Assembly (NCBI RefSeq): GCF_014712225.1
Contig: NZ_JACXBW010000006.1
Location: 124,001-188,000 of the forward strand
Length of the DNA stretch: 64,000 bases
Reading direction: 5' to 3'
Source of the DNA: Pseudarthrobacter sulfonivorans
Lineage (GTDB): Bacteria > Actinomycetota > Actinomycetes > Actinomycetales > Micrococcaceae
In this document: in pieces, positions 42,091 through 51,177 of the stretch
How positions within the stretch are numbered: the stretch's first letter is position 1
How the letters are laid out: each line of letters starts with the position of its first letter
The notes under the pieces: model-generated
Told to the model about the DNA's origin: nothing
The model's database searches: none
The model's input: the letters and a program-made list of their open reading frames with translations, nothing else
Program-made: the position numbers and the translations under genes

Positions 42091-42660
42091 TTAGGAATCG
42101 TCCGGCAACAGGGTGACTCGGGGCACGATCTCCAGCTTGTGAAAGACGTGGGCCGGTTTCACGGCGTTGATAACCCCCTCCAGGCGACGAACGTTGACAT
42201 CCTCCGGCGAATCGGCGAACACCCGCACATGAAGCAGGGCAGCCGGGGTGCCAGGAAAGTCCGCACCGGGAGTCGATGACCACGACGCACCACCGCTGTC
42301 CTCGATCTGCACATCCAGGGCCCCTCCAACGGAGAGGCGAACGGCGTCGGACACGCCGGGGAGGGTACCGCGGCGGCGGTGAATCATTGCCGCGTTGGCA
42401 ACCACGGCGCGCCGCTGGTCCGTCGGCCACGACTCGTCCAGCCGGATACCCACCCAGTCCGCGAGCCAATCCAGGAAATCCTCGGGGGCCAGGCGCGGGT
42501 CAAAGTAGGAGTCCAGTCCGTCCAGCGTCGTGAACACAGGCGCGAGGGCGTCGTCGAACGCCCTGAGGAACTGCCGGAGGAAATCATCCTCCTGGAGGAC
42601 AGCGGGCAGCCGGGGCGCCAGGGGTACCGGGCTGGCAAGTCCGTTCACCATGCCGCGCAT
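42091..42660 (-). CDS. Phage tail protein I-like baseplate protein (Afp12/Pvc12-like)
   Basis: This protein of 189 residues contains the tail protein I core: LPAVLQEDDFLRQFLRAFDDALAPVFTTLDGLDSYFDPRLAPEDFLDWLADWVGIRLDESWP...RRAVVANAAMIHRRRGTLPGVSDAVRL. It should form wedge arms of the baseplate together with the J-like protein. The ATG at 42660 lies one base after the upstream stop and has GGAAGGGG upstream; the same frame extends to 42861, but that part overlaps the baseplate J gene and is not conserved. Confidence 0.87.
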   Translation of the reverse strand: MRGMVNGLASPVPLAPRLPAVLQEDDFLRQFLRAFDDALAPVFTTLDGLDSYFDPRLAPEDFLDWLADWVGIRLDESWPTDQRRAVVANAAMIHRRRGTLPGVSDAVRLSVGGALDVQIEDSGGASWSSTPGADFPGTPAALLHVRVFADSPEDVNVRRLEGVINAVKPAHVFHKLEIVPRVTLLPDDS

Positions 42661-42661
42661 G

Positions 42662-44611
42662 TCAGGCCCCTTCCACGACACGAACACGGTGGTCGAAGGA
42701 AAACACCAACGCGTTCCGTTCCACGTCCACCCGCTGCAGTGGTTCTCCCCGCCGGCCCGTGATGGGATCAGCTGCGAACACCAGCACCTCGTCCACAATC
42801 TCGGTTCCGGCCAGCCCCTGAAGCACCGCGTGGACTTCGCCGGCGTGAACGGGACGGCCAAACGGCCATCCGTCGCCGTCCGGACCGCCGCTGATCGGAT
42901 CGAAATACTGGTAGAGCGCCTTCAGGGCATCCCGTTGCAGGACCTCACGCGAGATCCGGGGACGTGCCGTGAGCCGGGCAACCACGGTAACACCGCGGTA
43001 GAAGGGCGGTTCCACCAGAACCCGGGCCCCCACGGGTCGGCGTGCATCCAGATATGATGCCACCTCAGCGAGGGTCTGGTCGTCCGGAACCAGATCTTCA
43101 AAGGCGATGCGTTGTTCCTTGTCCCGAACGGCTGCCGGGACCACCAACACTCGCACCCCGCCAGCATCGTCCGCTGCCGTGGCCGGGATGCAGCGGACCC
43201 GGGCAATGTCCGGCGCTGCTCTCTTAGCCAGCTGTTCGTAGTCCTCAGCGGTGATGGCACGGTCCCTGGTGCGCAGTGCCAGCGGGCCGCGGACCTTGGC
43301 CTGTTCAATCGTTTCCGGAGCCACACCGCCGTGGGCCGCGCGGCGGTTCTCGACGCTGTTGACAAATGGAATGGTGGACCGCAACACGGAAACAGCGCGG
43401 GTGGCGACATTTCCCTTTGGACCGCCTCCCGTGCGGTAACGCGGAACGCGGACCAGGCTGCCGGCGGACGGCACGGCCCCGTAGTAGCGCAGGGTTCCGT
43501 CCGGTTCGCGGACGGCGGGCGGGAAGTGCACCGTGCCGGCCGTGCGGTCAAGTACAAAGACCATGTCATCCGGTTCGCATCCGGCGAACGAGTCCACTTC
43601 CGTCCAGGAATCCCAGCCGGAGCCGGAAGCAATCTCGATGACGAAATCCTCGCCGCCGGGCACCACAGGGTGCCTGCCCAGTTCAAAGGACTCCCCCGGA
43701 ACGCCCTCCGACATGCCAATCACCTCATCGGCCATGGTCTCGGCATGGATGGCGGGCACGGACCCGCCCATGATGAAAGCGCTCGCGGACCGCACGGTGG
43801 GTGACGCGCTGTATGAGGGGTAGCCCGTGTCGGGCTCCACGACGCGGCAGCGCAACCAGCCAGCCCTGGATCCTGCTAATACGGAGGCCGTGTGGTTGGG
43901 TGGCAGGTGGATAACAACGTCACCTGGCCGGTTCAGGCCGCCGGTTCCGTCACTGTCCAGGTCGCAGGAAACCCAGGCAGTGCCGTCCCACGCTTCCCAC
44001 ACCAGCGGCGGGTTCTGCGGGTTGACTCCAACGCCCCTGACCTCGCAGTCGAAACGCAGGACCGCCGCGCAGGACGGCGCCTGGTCGTTGAGCCCGAGCA
44101 GCAGGACGTCGCCTGGCACCGGCGGGGTGTTGAAGCAGGCGAAACCGCCGTCCCCGTGCATAGCCTCCGGATGTGGCACTGGGACCCCGCCGTCGGCCTG
44201 GGCCATGATGTGGGCCAGGCGGCGCGGAGGAATGGTCAGCGTCCGCGTAGTGGCGAACACCACCGCTTCGTCCTCCTCGGTGCGCCGGGTGGACGCTTCA
44301 GTTCCCTGCGGAATCACGACGGCGTCGGGTTGGGGTGCTGAGAGCCACATCAACAGCTCAACCGAGGCGGCCGTCGGTGGGTGAAGTGTGACGCCCAGCA
44401 GATCCAAAAAAGCGACATACAGGCGGTCCGGCACGCGGTTGAGCCGGTAAAACAGCTGATCAACCATAAAAGCGAAAGATTCTATGAGGGTCACCCCCGG
44501 ATCGGAGACATTGTGGTCAGTCCACTCCGGGCAGTAGTTTGCGATCAGGCGCTTTGCGTCATCCACAAGGTCCTGGAAGCGGCGATCGTCAAGATTGGGT
44601 GAGGGCAGCAT
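42662..44611 (-). CDS. Baseplate J-like protein (Afp11/Pvc11-like)
   Basis: This 649-residue protein begins LPSPNLDDRRFQDLVDDAKRLIANYCPEWTDHNVSDPGVTLIESFAFMVDQLFYRLNRVPDRLYVAFLDLLGV, the characteristic N-terminus of putative baseplate assembly proteins in contractile injection systems, and has the J-type core RTRDRAITAEDYEQLAKRAAPDIARVRC with the later LDARRPVGARVLVEPPFYRGVTV. It builds the baseplate wedge around the spike. Its start overlaps the stop of the gp25-like gene (TGATG), indicating coupled translation. Confidence 0.92.
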   Translation of the reverse strand: MLPSPNLDDRRFQDLVDDAKRLIANYCPEWTDHNVSDPGVTLIESFAFMVDQLFYRLNRVPDRLYVAFLDLLGVTLHPPTAASVELLMWLSAPQPDAVVIPQGTEASTRRTEEDEAVVFATTRTLTIPPRRLAHIMAQADGGVPVPHPEAMHGDGGFACFNTPPVPGDVLLLGLNDQAPSCAAVLRFDCEVRGVGVNPQNPPLVWEAWDGTAWVSCDLDSDGTGGLNRPGDVVIHLPPNHTASVLAGSRAGWLRCRVVEPDTGYPSYSASPTVRSASAFIMGGSVPAIHAETMADEVIGMSEGVPGESFELGRHPVVPGGEDFVIEIASGSGWDSWTEVDSFAGCEPDDMVFVLDRTAGTVHFPPAVREPDGTLRYYGAVPSAGSLVRVPRYRTGGGPKGNVATRAVSVLRSTIPFVNSVENRRAAHGGVAPETIEQAKVRGPLALRTRDRAITAEDYEQLAKRAAPDIARVRCIPATAADDAGGVRVLVVPAAVRDKEQRIAFEDLVPDDQTLAEVASYLDARRPVGARVLVEPPFYRGVTVVARLTARPRISREVLQRDALKALYQYFDPISGGPDGDGWPFGRPVHAGEVHAVLQGLAGTEIVDEVLVFAADPITGRRGEPLQRVDVERNALVFSFDHRVRVVEGA

Positions 44612-45024
44612 CAGTAGTCACGTTCTTCCCGGCTACGCGGGATGACATAAAACGGGAACACAAGGTTCCGGGGGTCGTTGGTGCCCCTGATGGTGTACTG
44701 AATGTCGATCAGCATCACCCCGTCGTCCGCCCCATCGAGGTGGACCAGCACGTTTTCAACATCGATCCGGGGCTCCCAGCGGTTCAGCGCCACGCGGACC
44801 ACGTATGCGATGTCTCCGGCTGTTGCGGCATCTGCTGGCGCAAAAACGTAGTCGTGGACAGCGCAACCGAATTCCGGACGCATGGGTCGCTCCCCCGGTG
44901 ACGTCGCCAGGATGAGATGGATGCTTTCCTCGATCTCACGCTGATCCCGAACCAGCGCGATGCCGCCCGTCCTGTCGGTTCGAAGCGGGAACGCCCAGCC
45001 GGCACCGATGAATTCCTGTCCCAC
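44611..45024 (-). CDS. gpW/gp25-like baseplate protein (Afp9/Pvc9-like)
   Basis: This 137-residue protein (FIGAGWAFPLRTDRTGGIALVRDQREIEESIHLILATSPGERPMRPEFGC) is the T4 gp25 / lysozyme-like baseplate wedge family that connects sheath and baseplate. The start is the GTG at 45024: AGGAGG lies exactly six bases upstream. An ATG at 45054 is in frame but places this ribosome site inside the gene. Confidence 0.93.
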   Translation of the reverse strand: MGQEFIGAGWAFPLRTDRTGGIALVRDQREIEESIHLILATSPGERPMRPEFGCAVHDYVFAPADAATAGDIAYVVRVALNRWEPRIDVENVLVHLDGADDGVMLIDIQYTIRGTNDPRNLVFPFYVIPRSREERDY

Positions 45025-45067
45025 GTCATTCCTCCTGTCGTCAGCCCAAAACATCTCGTGGTCGCGT

Positions 45068-46888
45068 TCAGTTGATGCGGACCAGACCGCCCTTGACCGT
45101 TGTGGTTGCGCCGCCGCTCAGTTCGGCTGTTGCGTCTCCCGCCACCTTGACGTTGGGTGCCTTGAGTTCAGCCGACACGCTGCCCGTGATCTTCACAGTG
45201 GCACCCTTCAGTTCAAGGCCCGTCGACGCTTCCACGGTCACCTTCTTGCCCTTGATCTTCACCTCGCCCGTTGACGTCGTGACTGAAACGTCCTTCTTCG
45301 CGGTGATGTTGACCGGCCCTTCGGAAAGGATCTCAATTGCGGCATCGGGTTTCTGGACAAGCGTGATCCTTTGTCGTCCGCCGTTGGTGCTGACGGTGAG
45401 TTGTTCGCCGTCAGAAGATTCAAGGAACTCTACGAGCATGCCGGACCGGGACACGAAGGCGCGGCGCCGGACAGCGCCGTCGCTGGACCCCACATGGTCC
45501 GCCCACGGCCTATCGGGTTTGTCCTTGCCGTTGTAGAGGCCTCCCAGGACAAAAGGCTGCTGGAAGCTGCCGTGTCCGAAGGCGACGAGGACCTCGTCGC
45601 CCACCTCCGGGAGGACCACTGCGCCGCGCGAAGCGCCCGCACCGGCCTGAACGGTGCGCGCCCACCAACTCTCGTAGCTATCCGACAGGACGGGAAACTT
45701 CACCTTGACCCTGCCTTGGTTCTCGGGATCCTTTGCGGCGGTCACCACTGCATTGACGACGGCGGGCACGGCGGCCCTGCTGTTCGCTCCGGCCGCGACT
45801 CCGTAGAGTGAGCGCTCGGATTCGTGGCTCACGGCGAACGTGGTGAGATAACCGGTATCGGGGCTGAAGTCGTGCCGCGATGAGCTCAGCGTGTAGCTCC
45901 CGTCGAATGGCCTTCCGGCCCCTTTCAGGGAGACAGCCGTACCGGCCCGCAGCTTGGGGTTTCCGCGGGCAACGCCTTCCAGTTCGGCGAACGAGCCGCT
46001 CAGGCGGGACGCGAGGGCCGCAGCTGTAGCGTCGCACTGTGCCGCCTGCTCGAAAGCCGTGGCCGGGGCAACATAGCGCGGGCTGTTGAATTTTTTGGCG
46101 AGCGCCACGGGGTTCACGTCCGGCAGCTTGGCGCTGCGTGTCTTTGCCGGCGCGACGGCGACAATCGCCCGTTTCGCCGCAACGTCCCAGCCCCTGACCT
46201 CCACGTCCGGAACCTGTTCAGCGGACGTGACAGTTCCGCGCAGGGACACAAGGTTCACGCCCCTTTCGAGCACAAGCGGCTCGTTTCTCGCACCGCCGGA
46301 ATCCGGCGGGGCCGTCGCCGCATCCGTCGACGACGTGAAGTGCAGCGAGCCGCCAGACACGGACAGGACCACGCCGGCCTCGGCGGCCAGCCGGTGCAGG
46401 AAGTCCCAGTCGCTGATGCCGTCCTGGGCCACGTGCTGCAGCACAGGGCCTTTGGCGTCGATCGTGCCGGCCTGGATTCCGGCGCGACGCGCCACCTTGC
46501 GGACGATGTCCGCGGCCGTACTTTGCAGGTACGCCTCTACCCGGCGTCCCCGGAATAGGCGGTGGGAATGGTCCAACCCCCGGACGATCGTGTACATGCC
46601 GTCGTGATCCATTTCCGTTTCCACGGCGGTGACCTCGCCGGACAGCAAAGGCGCAGGGCCGCCGGGGCCGCTCTGTTGGACCATCAGCTTGACCGGCACC
46701 CCGATGCTGATTCCTGCTTTCTCCAGCACCGTGGAATACTCGTCGCTGAACCTCAGCAGGAACAGGTCCGGTACATTGCTGCTGTCGTCGATGTAGCCGG
46801 ATACGAGCCGTGCGGCAATCTCCGGAGGAAGCGGCCGGCCGGCGACTTCCACCAGCAGCATGTTGCTGAATTCGTCACCGTGCGCCAC
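45068..46888 (-). CDS. VgrG-like spike protein (Afp8/Pvc8-like)
   Basis: This 606-residue protein has a gp27-like N-terminal half (PDLFLLRFSDEYSTVLEKAGISIGVPVKLMV...YTIVRGLDHSHRLFRGRRVEAYLQSTAADIVRKVARRAGI), a gp5-type OB-fold (GRVKVKFPVLSDSYESWWARTVQAGAGASRGAVVLPEVGDEVLVAFGHG) and a repetitive beta-helical needle at the C-terminus (DVSVTTSTGEVKIKGKKVTV...). It forms the central puncturing trimer. The GTG start overlaps the LysM gene by 14 bases. No PAAR tip gene follows, so the needle itself or a protein encoded elsewhere must form the tip. Confidence 0.93.
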   Translation of the reverse strand: MAHGDEFSNMLLVEVAGRPLPPEIAARLVSGYIDDSSNVPDLFLLRFSDEYSTVLEKAGISIGVPVKLMVQQSGPGGPAPLLSGEVTAVETEMDHDGMYTIVRGLDHSHRLFRGRRVEAYLQSTAADIVRKVARRAGIQAGTIDAKGPVLQHVAQDGISDWDFLHRLAAEAGVVLSVSGGSLHFTSSTDAATAPPDSGGARNEPLVLERGVNLVSLRGTVTSAEQVPDVEVRGWDVAAKRAIVAVAPAKTRSAKLPDVNPVALAKKFNSPRYVAPATAFEQAAQCDATAAALASRLSGSFAELEGVARGNPKLRAGTAVSLKGAGRPFDGSYTLSSSRHDFSPDTGYLTTFAVSHESERSLYGVAAGANSRAAVPAVVNAVVTAAKDPENQGRVKVKFPVLSDSYESWWARTVQAGAGASRGAVVLPEVGDEVLVAFGHGSFQQPFVLGGLYNGKDKPDRPWADHVGSSDGAVRRRAFVSRSGMLVEFLESSDGEQLTVSTNGGRQRITLVQKPDAAIEILSEGPVNITAKKDVSVTTSTGEVKIKGKKVTVEASTGLELKGATVKITGSVSAELKAPNVKVAGDATAELSGGATTTVKGGLVRIN

Positions 46889-47729
46889 GGAGCACCCCCC
46901 GCCCGTCGGTCAGCTCGTCCTGCAGTGCCGCTGACGGCAGCTCATCCACCGCGGGCAGCAGTATGGACATGCCGGACCGCAGCCGCATTGGATCATCAAT
47001 GCCGTTGGCTGCGGCAACTGCCCGCCACAGGGACGGGTTTCCGTACTCGTTGTAGGCGATGCCGGCGAGCGTCTCCCCCTCGACGAGGACATGAACGCGG
47101 CGCGGCACCAGACCGCCTGACGTCGGGTTCTGCTTCGGCGGTTCCCCCGCTATCTCTTCAAGTGCCACGGTGCAGGTGGCACGCACCGGAAGCCCTGCAG
47201 CGGTGAACAGGGTGTACTTGACCTGCACGCTGGCTATATAGGAAAGCGACCCGGTCAGATCCCCCCAGCGGAACAGCACCCACGGCGGGGATCCCTTGTT
47301 CTGCTTCAGGGATGCGGGGGTGGGAGTACAGCAGGAAATCAGCTGCTCCACCCGCTTGACCACGTCACCGTCCTGCTTTGCGGATGCGTCAAAGAACATC
47401 TCCAAGGAGAGCTTGGAGGGCATTGGTCCGTTGTACTGCGGCGGCCCCGCCTTCTTGTTGCCCTTGGCAGTCTGCCGACTCCAGGACGCCGACTTGCCCA
47501 ATGTCAGTTCCTTCGGGTTGAACTGGAATTTGATGCGGCCTATCGGCGGCCCGCCTTTGTCCAGCGATCCATCCTTGGACGGTTCGCGGAGTTCCAGGTA
47601 CGCGTGCGAGAGCTTAAGCGCTTCTTCGCCTCCCTCATGGGCTTTGCGGCCGGCAGCGATGGCGGCGGCTGCCGCCGGATTGGCATCCTCTGCGTCCGCC
47701 GCCTCTTTAGCCCGAGTCTTGGTTGTCAT
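46875..47729 (-). CDS. LysM-containing tube-baseplate adaptor (Afp7/Pvc7-like)
   Basis: This 284-residue protein has an N-terminal tube-like domain (IGRIKFQFNPKELTLGKSASWSRQTAKGNKKAGPPQYNG...LSLEMFFDAS) and a C-terminal LysM module (RRVHVLVEGETLAGIAYNEYGNPSLWRAVAAANGIDDPMRLRSGMSILLP). In contractile injection systems this protein sits between inner tube and spike; the LysM is a structural element rather than necessarily a cell-wall binder. It is eight bases downstream of the second tube gene. Confidence 0.92.
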   Translation of the reverse strand: MTTKTRAKEAADAEDANPAAAAAIAAGRKAHEGGEEALKLSHAYLELREPSKDGSLDKGGPPIGRIKFQFNPKELTLGKSASWSRQTAKGNKKAGPPQYNGPMPSKLSLEMFFDASAKQDGDVVKRVEQLISCCTPTPASLKQNKGSPPWVLFRWGDLTGSLSYIASVQVKYTLFTAAGLPVRATCTVALEEIAGEPPKQNPTSGGLVPRRVHVLVEGETLAGIAYNEYGNPSLWRAVAAANGIDDPMRLRSGMSILLPAVDELPSAALQDELTDGRGVLRGAR

Positions 47730-47738
47730 GGCCGGCCC

Positions 47739-48176
47739 CTACCGGCCCATCTTCGAGACAAATCCGTGGTGCGCGATCTCCAGTGACTCCATAATCACTT
47801 TCGGCTGGTCCGGGTTGAGTGAGGGACCTTTCCAGCGCACCGGGACCACGTCGTAGAGTTCCCAGCCAGCGATCTTATTGCCGTTGGCAGACATGACCTC
47901 GATGATGCCGGTACAGCGGGTGTAGCCGGACGCGATCCCGGCAAACCACTTGGCGATTTTTTCGGTGTCCTTCCCCAACGGCCTGGTCAGGGTGATATTC
48001 GGATACTTAAGCCGGGTGGGCAGTTGCCAGACAAACGAGTTGTTCCCGCCTTCCTCCCGGGATTCGATGACCACTTCGCATCCCAGGCCCTCGCACGTGC
48101 TGAAGGTTCCCAGGCTCACGTTGTCCAGGGCAACCGTGTAGCGGACGCTGACCGCGGTATCTACGTCTTCCAGCAT
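47739..48176 (-). CDS. Tail tube-like protein, tube initiator (Afp5/Pvc5-like)
   Basis: This 145-residue protein (VSVRYTVALDNVSLGTFSTCEGLGCEVVIESREEGGNNSFVWQLPTRLKYPNITLTRPLG...IAKWFAG) is of the T4 gp19-like tube family. It differs from the main tube protein at 51647 and, by position next to the LysM adaptor, should be the first tube layer on the baseplate. Confidence 0.9.
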   Translation of the reverse strand: MLEDVDTAVSVRYTVALDNVSLGTFSTCEGLGCEVVIESREEGGNNSFVWQLPTRLKYPNITLTRPLGKDTEKIAKWFAGIASGYTRCTGIIEVMSANGNKIAGWELYDVVPVRWKGPSLNPDQPKVIMESLEIAHHGFVSKMGR

Positions 48177-48183
48177 GATTTCC

Positions 48184-51015
48184 TCAGTTCACATCGGTCC
48201 GCAGGCCGCGGCGCTCGCGGTCCAGCAGCATCTCAGCTTTGATGCGACGAATTAGCGGCCCGGTAAGCCGCTTGGCTAGCTCTTCCAGCTGTTCAGGAGT
48301 GGCTGCGGCGGTACCCTGGCCCTGTGGCTCTGGCCCTGCCCGGCCGTTTCCGCTCGCCGCGGGCCCCTGCCGGGCTGCTCCGGCCGGAGCGGACTCCGCG
48401 TCGGCCTGCACTGACGCCGCGAAACCTGCAGCATCCGGCGCTGCAGTTGGGAGTCCAGCGGCGGGCGCAGGACCTGCCACTGAAGCCCCGGATTGGGCTT
48501 CCGGTGGAAAGGGGGTGACCTCCCGCTGAGCAACGGCGCTTGCTGTCGCCTGGCCGGCGGGCTGAGCAGCGGGGCTCAGGACAAGGGCAGGCGAAGAGTA
48601 CTCGTTTGCAGGCGCGCCAGCAGGGACCGCCAGTCCGGCGGTGCCGGCAGGGTCCACCCGTCGAGAAGCTACGCCGGCAGTCGCCAGTTCGACGTGGCGA
48701 GGGAACACGGCCGAGGATGCAGCCGAGCGCTGGACAATGCCGGCACCCCGCCCGGCGGACTGTGTTCCTGCGCCATTCGTTGGGGACACCGCTTCAACGG
48801 ACCAGTTAGAGGGGGCCAGAGGCCCTGGCCCGGCGTCGGCAGTAGACCATAGGCCGTCCATGGCAACTGTTCTCTGAATGGAACGTCCGACGGCGGCACT
48901 CTGCCGCGGAGGTGCCGCAGACAAGAGATCGACGGCGGGAACTGCTGCCGCGGGGCCGGGGACCATGTCGAAGTCGGAGCCGCTTTTGGTGTCACTGTGG
49001 AAGCCGGCATCACCGTATGTGCCGGAATCACCTTCCATGCCGGCATTCTCGCGTGTGCCGGCATCCCTGGTGACTCCCACTGGCATCGGAGGCGGCGCAG
49101 CAGAGTCACTGATCAAGTTCATGGCCAGCCCGGGCAGTGTGGCAGCGCCATCAAGTCCGTCAGTTTCCCGCCCGCCCGGGCTCGAGGCCGGCGCGGGAAT
49201 GGGAAGCGGCACGGCATGCACAGGTTGCGCCGCGGCGGGCAACGCGGTGAGGCGCTGCCACGTTTCGGGCCTGGTACCGGGGGACGCCGTCTGGACAACC
49301 CGCAGGACAACCGGAGCGACTGCTGTCGGGAGGGCCAGTCCCTGCGGTTGGGTCAATGATTGCGTCGGCTGGCTTGGAACGGACTGAAGGGCTGACCGCT
49401 GAATGGTTGGCGGGGCTTGCCGGGCCGCCCGCTGCATCGGGACGGAAGGCAGCTTGAGTATGACGGCTGATTCCCGACTCGCCGCGTGCATTTGCCCGTC
49501 CGGGGAGCCGCGGTCCATCGGTCCAGCAACACGTTGGATGAGGGGCCTGCCACTCTCAAGGCCACGTTGCACTGCCCCAGCTTCCGCTGGAGCCGGGCCG
49601 TTGGCGGTAACAACTGGCGGGGGCGGGGTGGAGTCAGCACCAGAATCGGCGGCAGCATCGATGGGTGCGGTCGCAGTGTCCGCCGCGTCGATCCGGACTA
49701 CCGCAGCGCTTTCGCCGGGACTCTCCGCGGTAAATCCGGCCGCGGTAAGGCCGGCGCTGGGCAGTTGCCCGGAAGATTCAAAGCGGGCATCGGGGCCGTC
49801 CCGGTCAGCGGCTGCGCCGGGCGTGACACCTGCCGCCGACGCTGACCGGGAAACAACCGGCATGTTTGGCCGGCTTGTATCGCTGGCCTCCCGGGCCTTC
49901 GCCGGATGTGCCTCAAGCGTGGTGGCGGGGCCTCCACGGTCAGTGGCTTCGTGAGCGACAGCGGCTGACAGCAACGTGGCTGCGGTCCCGTCAGGAGACG
50001 GCGAAGGCGGTGATTCAGCCGGACCAAGTGCGGCCTGGCCGGCTGAATTGTCCTCGGGACCCAGTGTCTGGACGGGTGGCTCGACAAGTGCCTCGACAGG
50101 TGCCTGAACAGGTGCCTGGCCTGTCGACCCGGGGGAACCGACGGGAGCAACGGAACGCTGCACAGCCGGGTGCGGGGGCCGGTTCGAAGCCGCAGGTTCC
50201 GAGGCCGTGACGGGCCCGGAAAAGGACAGAGGCATTCCGAGCCCCAGCTTGGACGGATGCGGCACGTGCTGGTACTGCTTCGAGGCCCCGTCCGTCCCGG
50301 ACAAGGCCCGTTGCACGGCTGGTGCCGGGGGCAGCGGAACATAGGTGGCGTGCCCATCGGATGTGCTGCCCCCGGGGTAGCCGGGAGGGCCCGGCTGTGC
50401 GGGCAGGCTGGCTCGGAAGGATTCCCCTGCCGTCTCAGACACGGGCGGTGCATATGTTCCGGGATCCGCCGGAGTGGCGGACGCAGGGGGCATGTCAGCC
50501 GCCGAAGGCGGCTCGGGTGGCTGGAGCGGAACGGCCTCAACGTGAAGCACGGGAAATGCCCCCGGTTCAGCGGCCAGAAGCGAGGCACCGGCGGGAGTGC
50601 CGCCGTCGGACGCCGTGCGCTGAAGCGAGCCGGCGCTCCCCGCTCTGTTCGGCGTCGTGCGAATGCGTGGTGCCGGCGGCGGCAGCAGCGTCATCTCCAC
50701 CGGCGACGGCGAGTATCCAGCGTTTCCCGAAACAGGGCCGCCGCCGTCGACATCAATGAATCCCGGGGGTGCCGCTGCGCTGACCAGATGCGTCATGGGG
50801 CCGGTGAAGGACGGATCGTTCCACGAGGCGAGGGCCCCTGCGAAATGTCCGGGATCCGAAGTCAGCTGAATATTTTCGACGGTGCGTTGCAGTGGCGGCA
50901 GGAAGGCCCAGCCGGAGGGCGGAACGCGGGAAGCGATCGCCGCCGGCTCTGAGGGCCCGCCGCGGAGCGTGTCAGCCGGGGGTCCGGTCCGCTCGCGTTG
51001 CCAAGGCCACCGCAT
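48184..51015 (-). CDS. VQR-rich, mostly disordered injection-system protein
   Basis: This 943-residue protein has two short conserved ends and a long Pro/Ala/Gly/Ser-rich middle. The N-terminus (PPSGWAFLPPLQRTVENIQLTSDPGHFAGALASWNDPSFTGP) and C-terminus (PEQLEELAKRLTGPLIRRIKAEMLLDRERRGLRTDVN) look like folded docking segments. The middle contains many short [VLIM]QR[STAG] motifs, for example LQRTAS, VQRALS, VQRSVA, VQRGLE, IQRVAG, MQRAAR, IQRSAL, IQRTVA and VQRSAA. Proteins with these ends occur in actinobacterial injection clusters, but I know no established function. Position suggests a tape-, scaffold- or cargo-docking role. AGGAGC precedes the ATG. Confidence 0.75.
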   Translation of the reverse strand: MRWPWQRERTGPPADTLRGGPSEPAAIASRVPPSGWAFLPPLQRTVENIQLTSDPGHFAGALASWNDPSFTGPMTHLVSAAAPPGFIDVDGGGPVSGNAGYSPSPVEMTLLPPPAPRIRTTPNRAGSAGSLQRTASDGGTPAGASLLAAEPGAFPVLHVEAVPLQPPEPPSAADMPPASATPADPGTYAPPVSETAGESFRASLPAQPGPPGYPGGSTSDGHATYVPLPPAPAVQRALSGTDGASKQYQHVPHPSKLGLGMPLSFSGPVTASEPAASNRPPHPAVQRSVAPVGSPGSTGQAPVQAPVEALVEPPVQTLGPEDNSAGQAALGPAESPPSPSPDGTAATLLSAAVAHEATDRGGPATTLEAHPAKAREASDTSRPNMPVVSRSASAAGVTPGAAADRDGPDARFESSGQLPSAGLTAAGFTAESPGESAAVVRIDAADTATAPIDAAADSGADSTPPPPVVTANGPAPAEAGAVQRGLESGRPLIQRVAGPMDRGSPDGQMHAASRESAVILKLPSVPMQRAARQAPPTIQRSALQSVPSQPTQSLTQPQGLALPTAVAPVVLRVVQTASPGTRPETWQRLTALPAAAQPVHAVPLPIPAPASSPGGRETDGLDGAATLPGLAMNLISDSAAPPPMPVGVTRDAGTRENAGMEGDSGTYGDAGFHSDTKSGSDFDMVPGPAAAVPAVDLLSAAPPRQSAAVGRSIQRTVAMDGLWSTADAGPGPLAPSNWSVEAVSPTNGAGTQSAGRGAGIVQRSAASSAVFPRHVELATAGVASRRVDPAGTAGLAVPAGAPANEYSSPALVLSPAAQPAGQATASAVAQREVTPFPPEAQSGASVAGPAPAAGLPTAAPDAAGFAASVQADAESAPAGAARQGPAASGNGRAGPEPQGQGTAAATPEQLEELAKRLTGPLIRRIKAEMLLDRERRGLRTDVN

Positions 51016-51018
51016 GGT

Positions 51019-51177
51019 TCACCGCTCCTGGGACAGACGGGTGTTGATTCCGGCGATTTCCTTGACGTAGCGGAGGCGCTGGCCGTGTTCCAGGTCCAGG
51101 ATGTCGTTGAGCGGCCAATGAAAGTGGTAGGCCACGTACGCCACCTCCTCATAGATCCGGTCCGGGGCGTACGTCAT
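51019..51177 (-). CDS. DUF6760-like small protein
   Basis: This 52-residue protein (TYAPDRIYEEVAYVAYHFHWPLNDILDLEHGQRLRYVKEIAGINTRL) resembles the small DUF6760 proteins of injection clusters and phage tail-assembly-chaperone partners. The ATG at 51177 overlaps the preceding stop by four bases (ATGA). A longer frame to 51237 exists but overlaps the upstream gene. It may act with the preceding protein during tube or sheath assembly (inference). Confidence 0.72.
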   Translation of the reverse strand: MTYAPDRIYEEVAYVAYHFHWPLNDILDLEHGQRLRYVKEIAGINTRLSQER

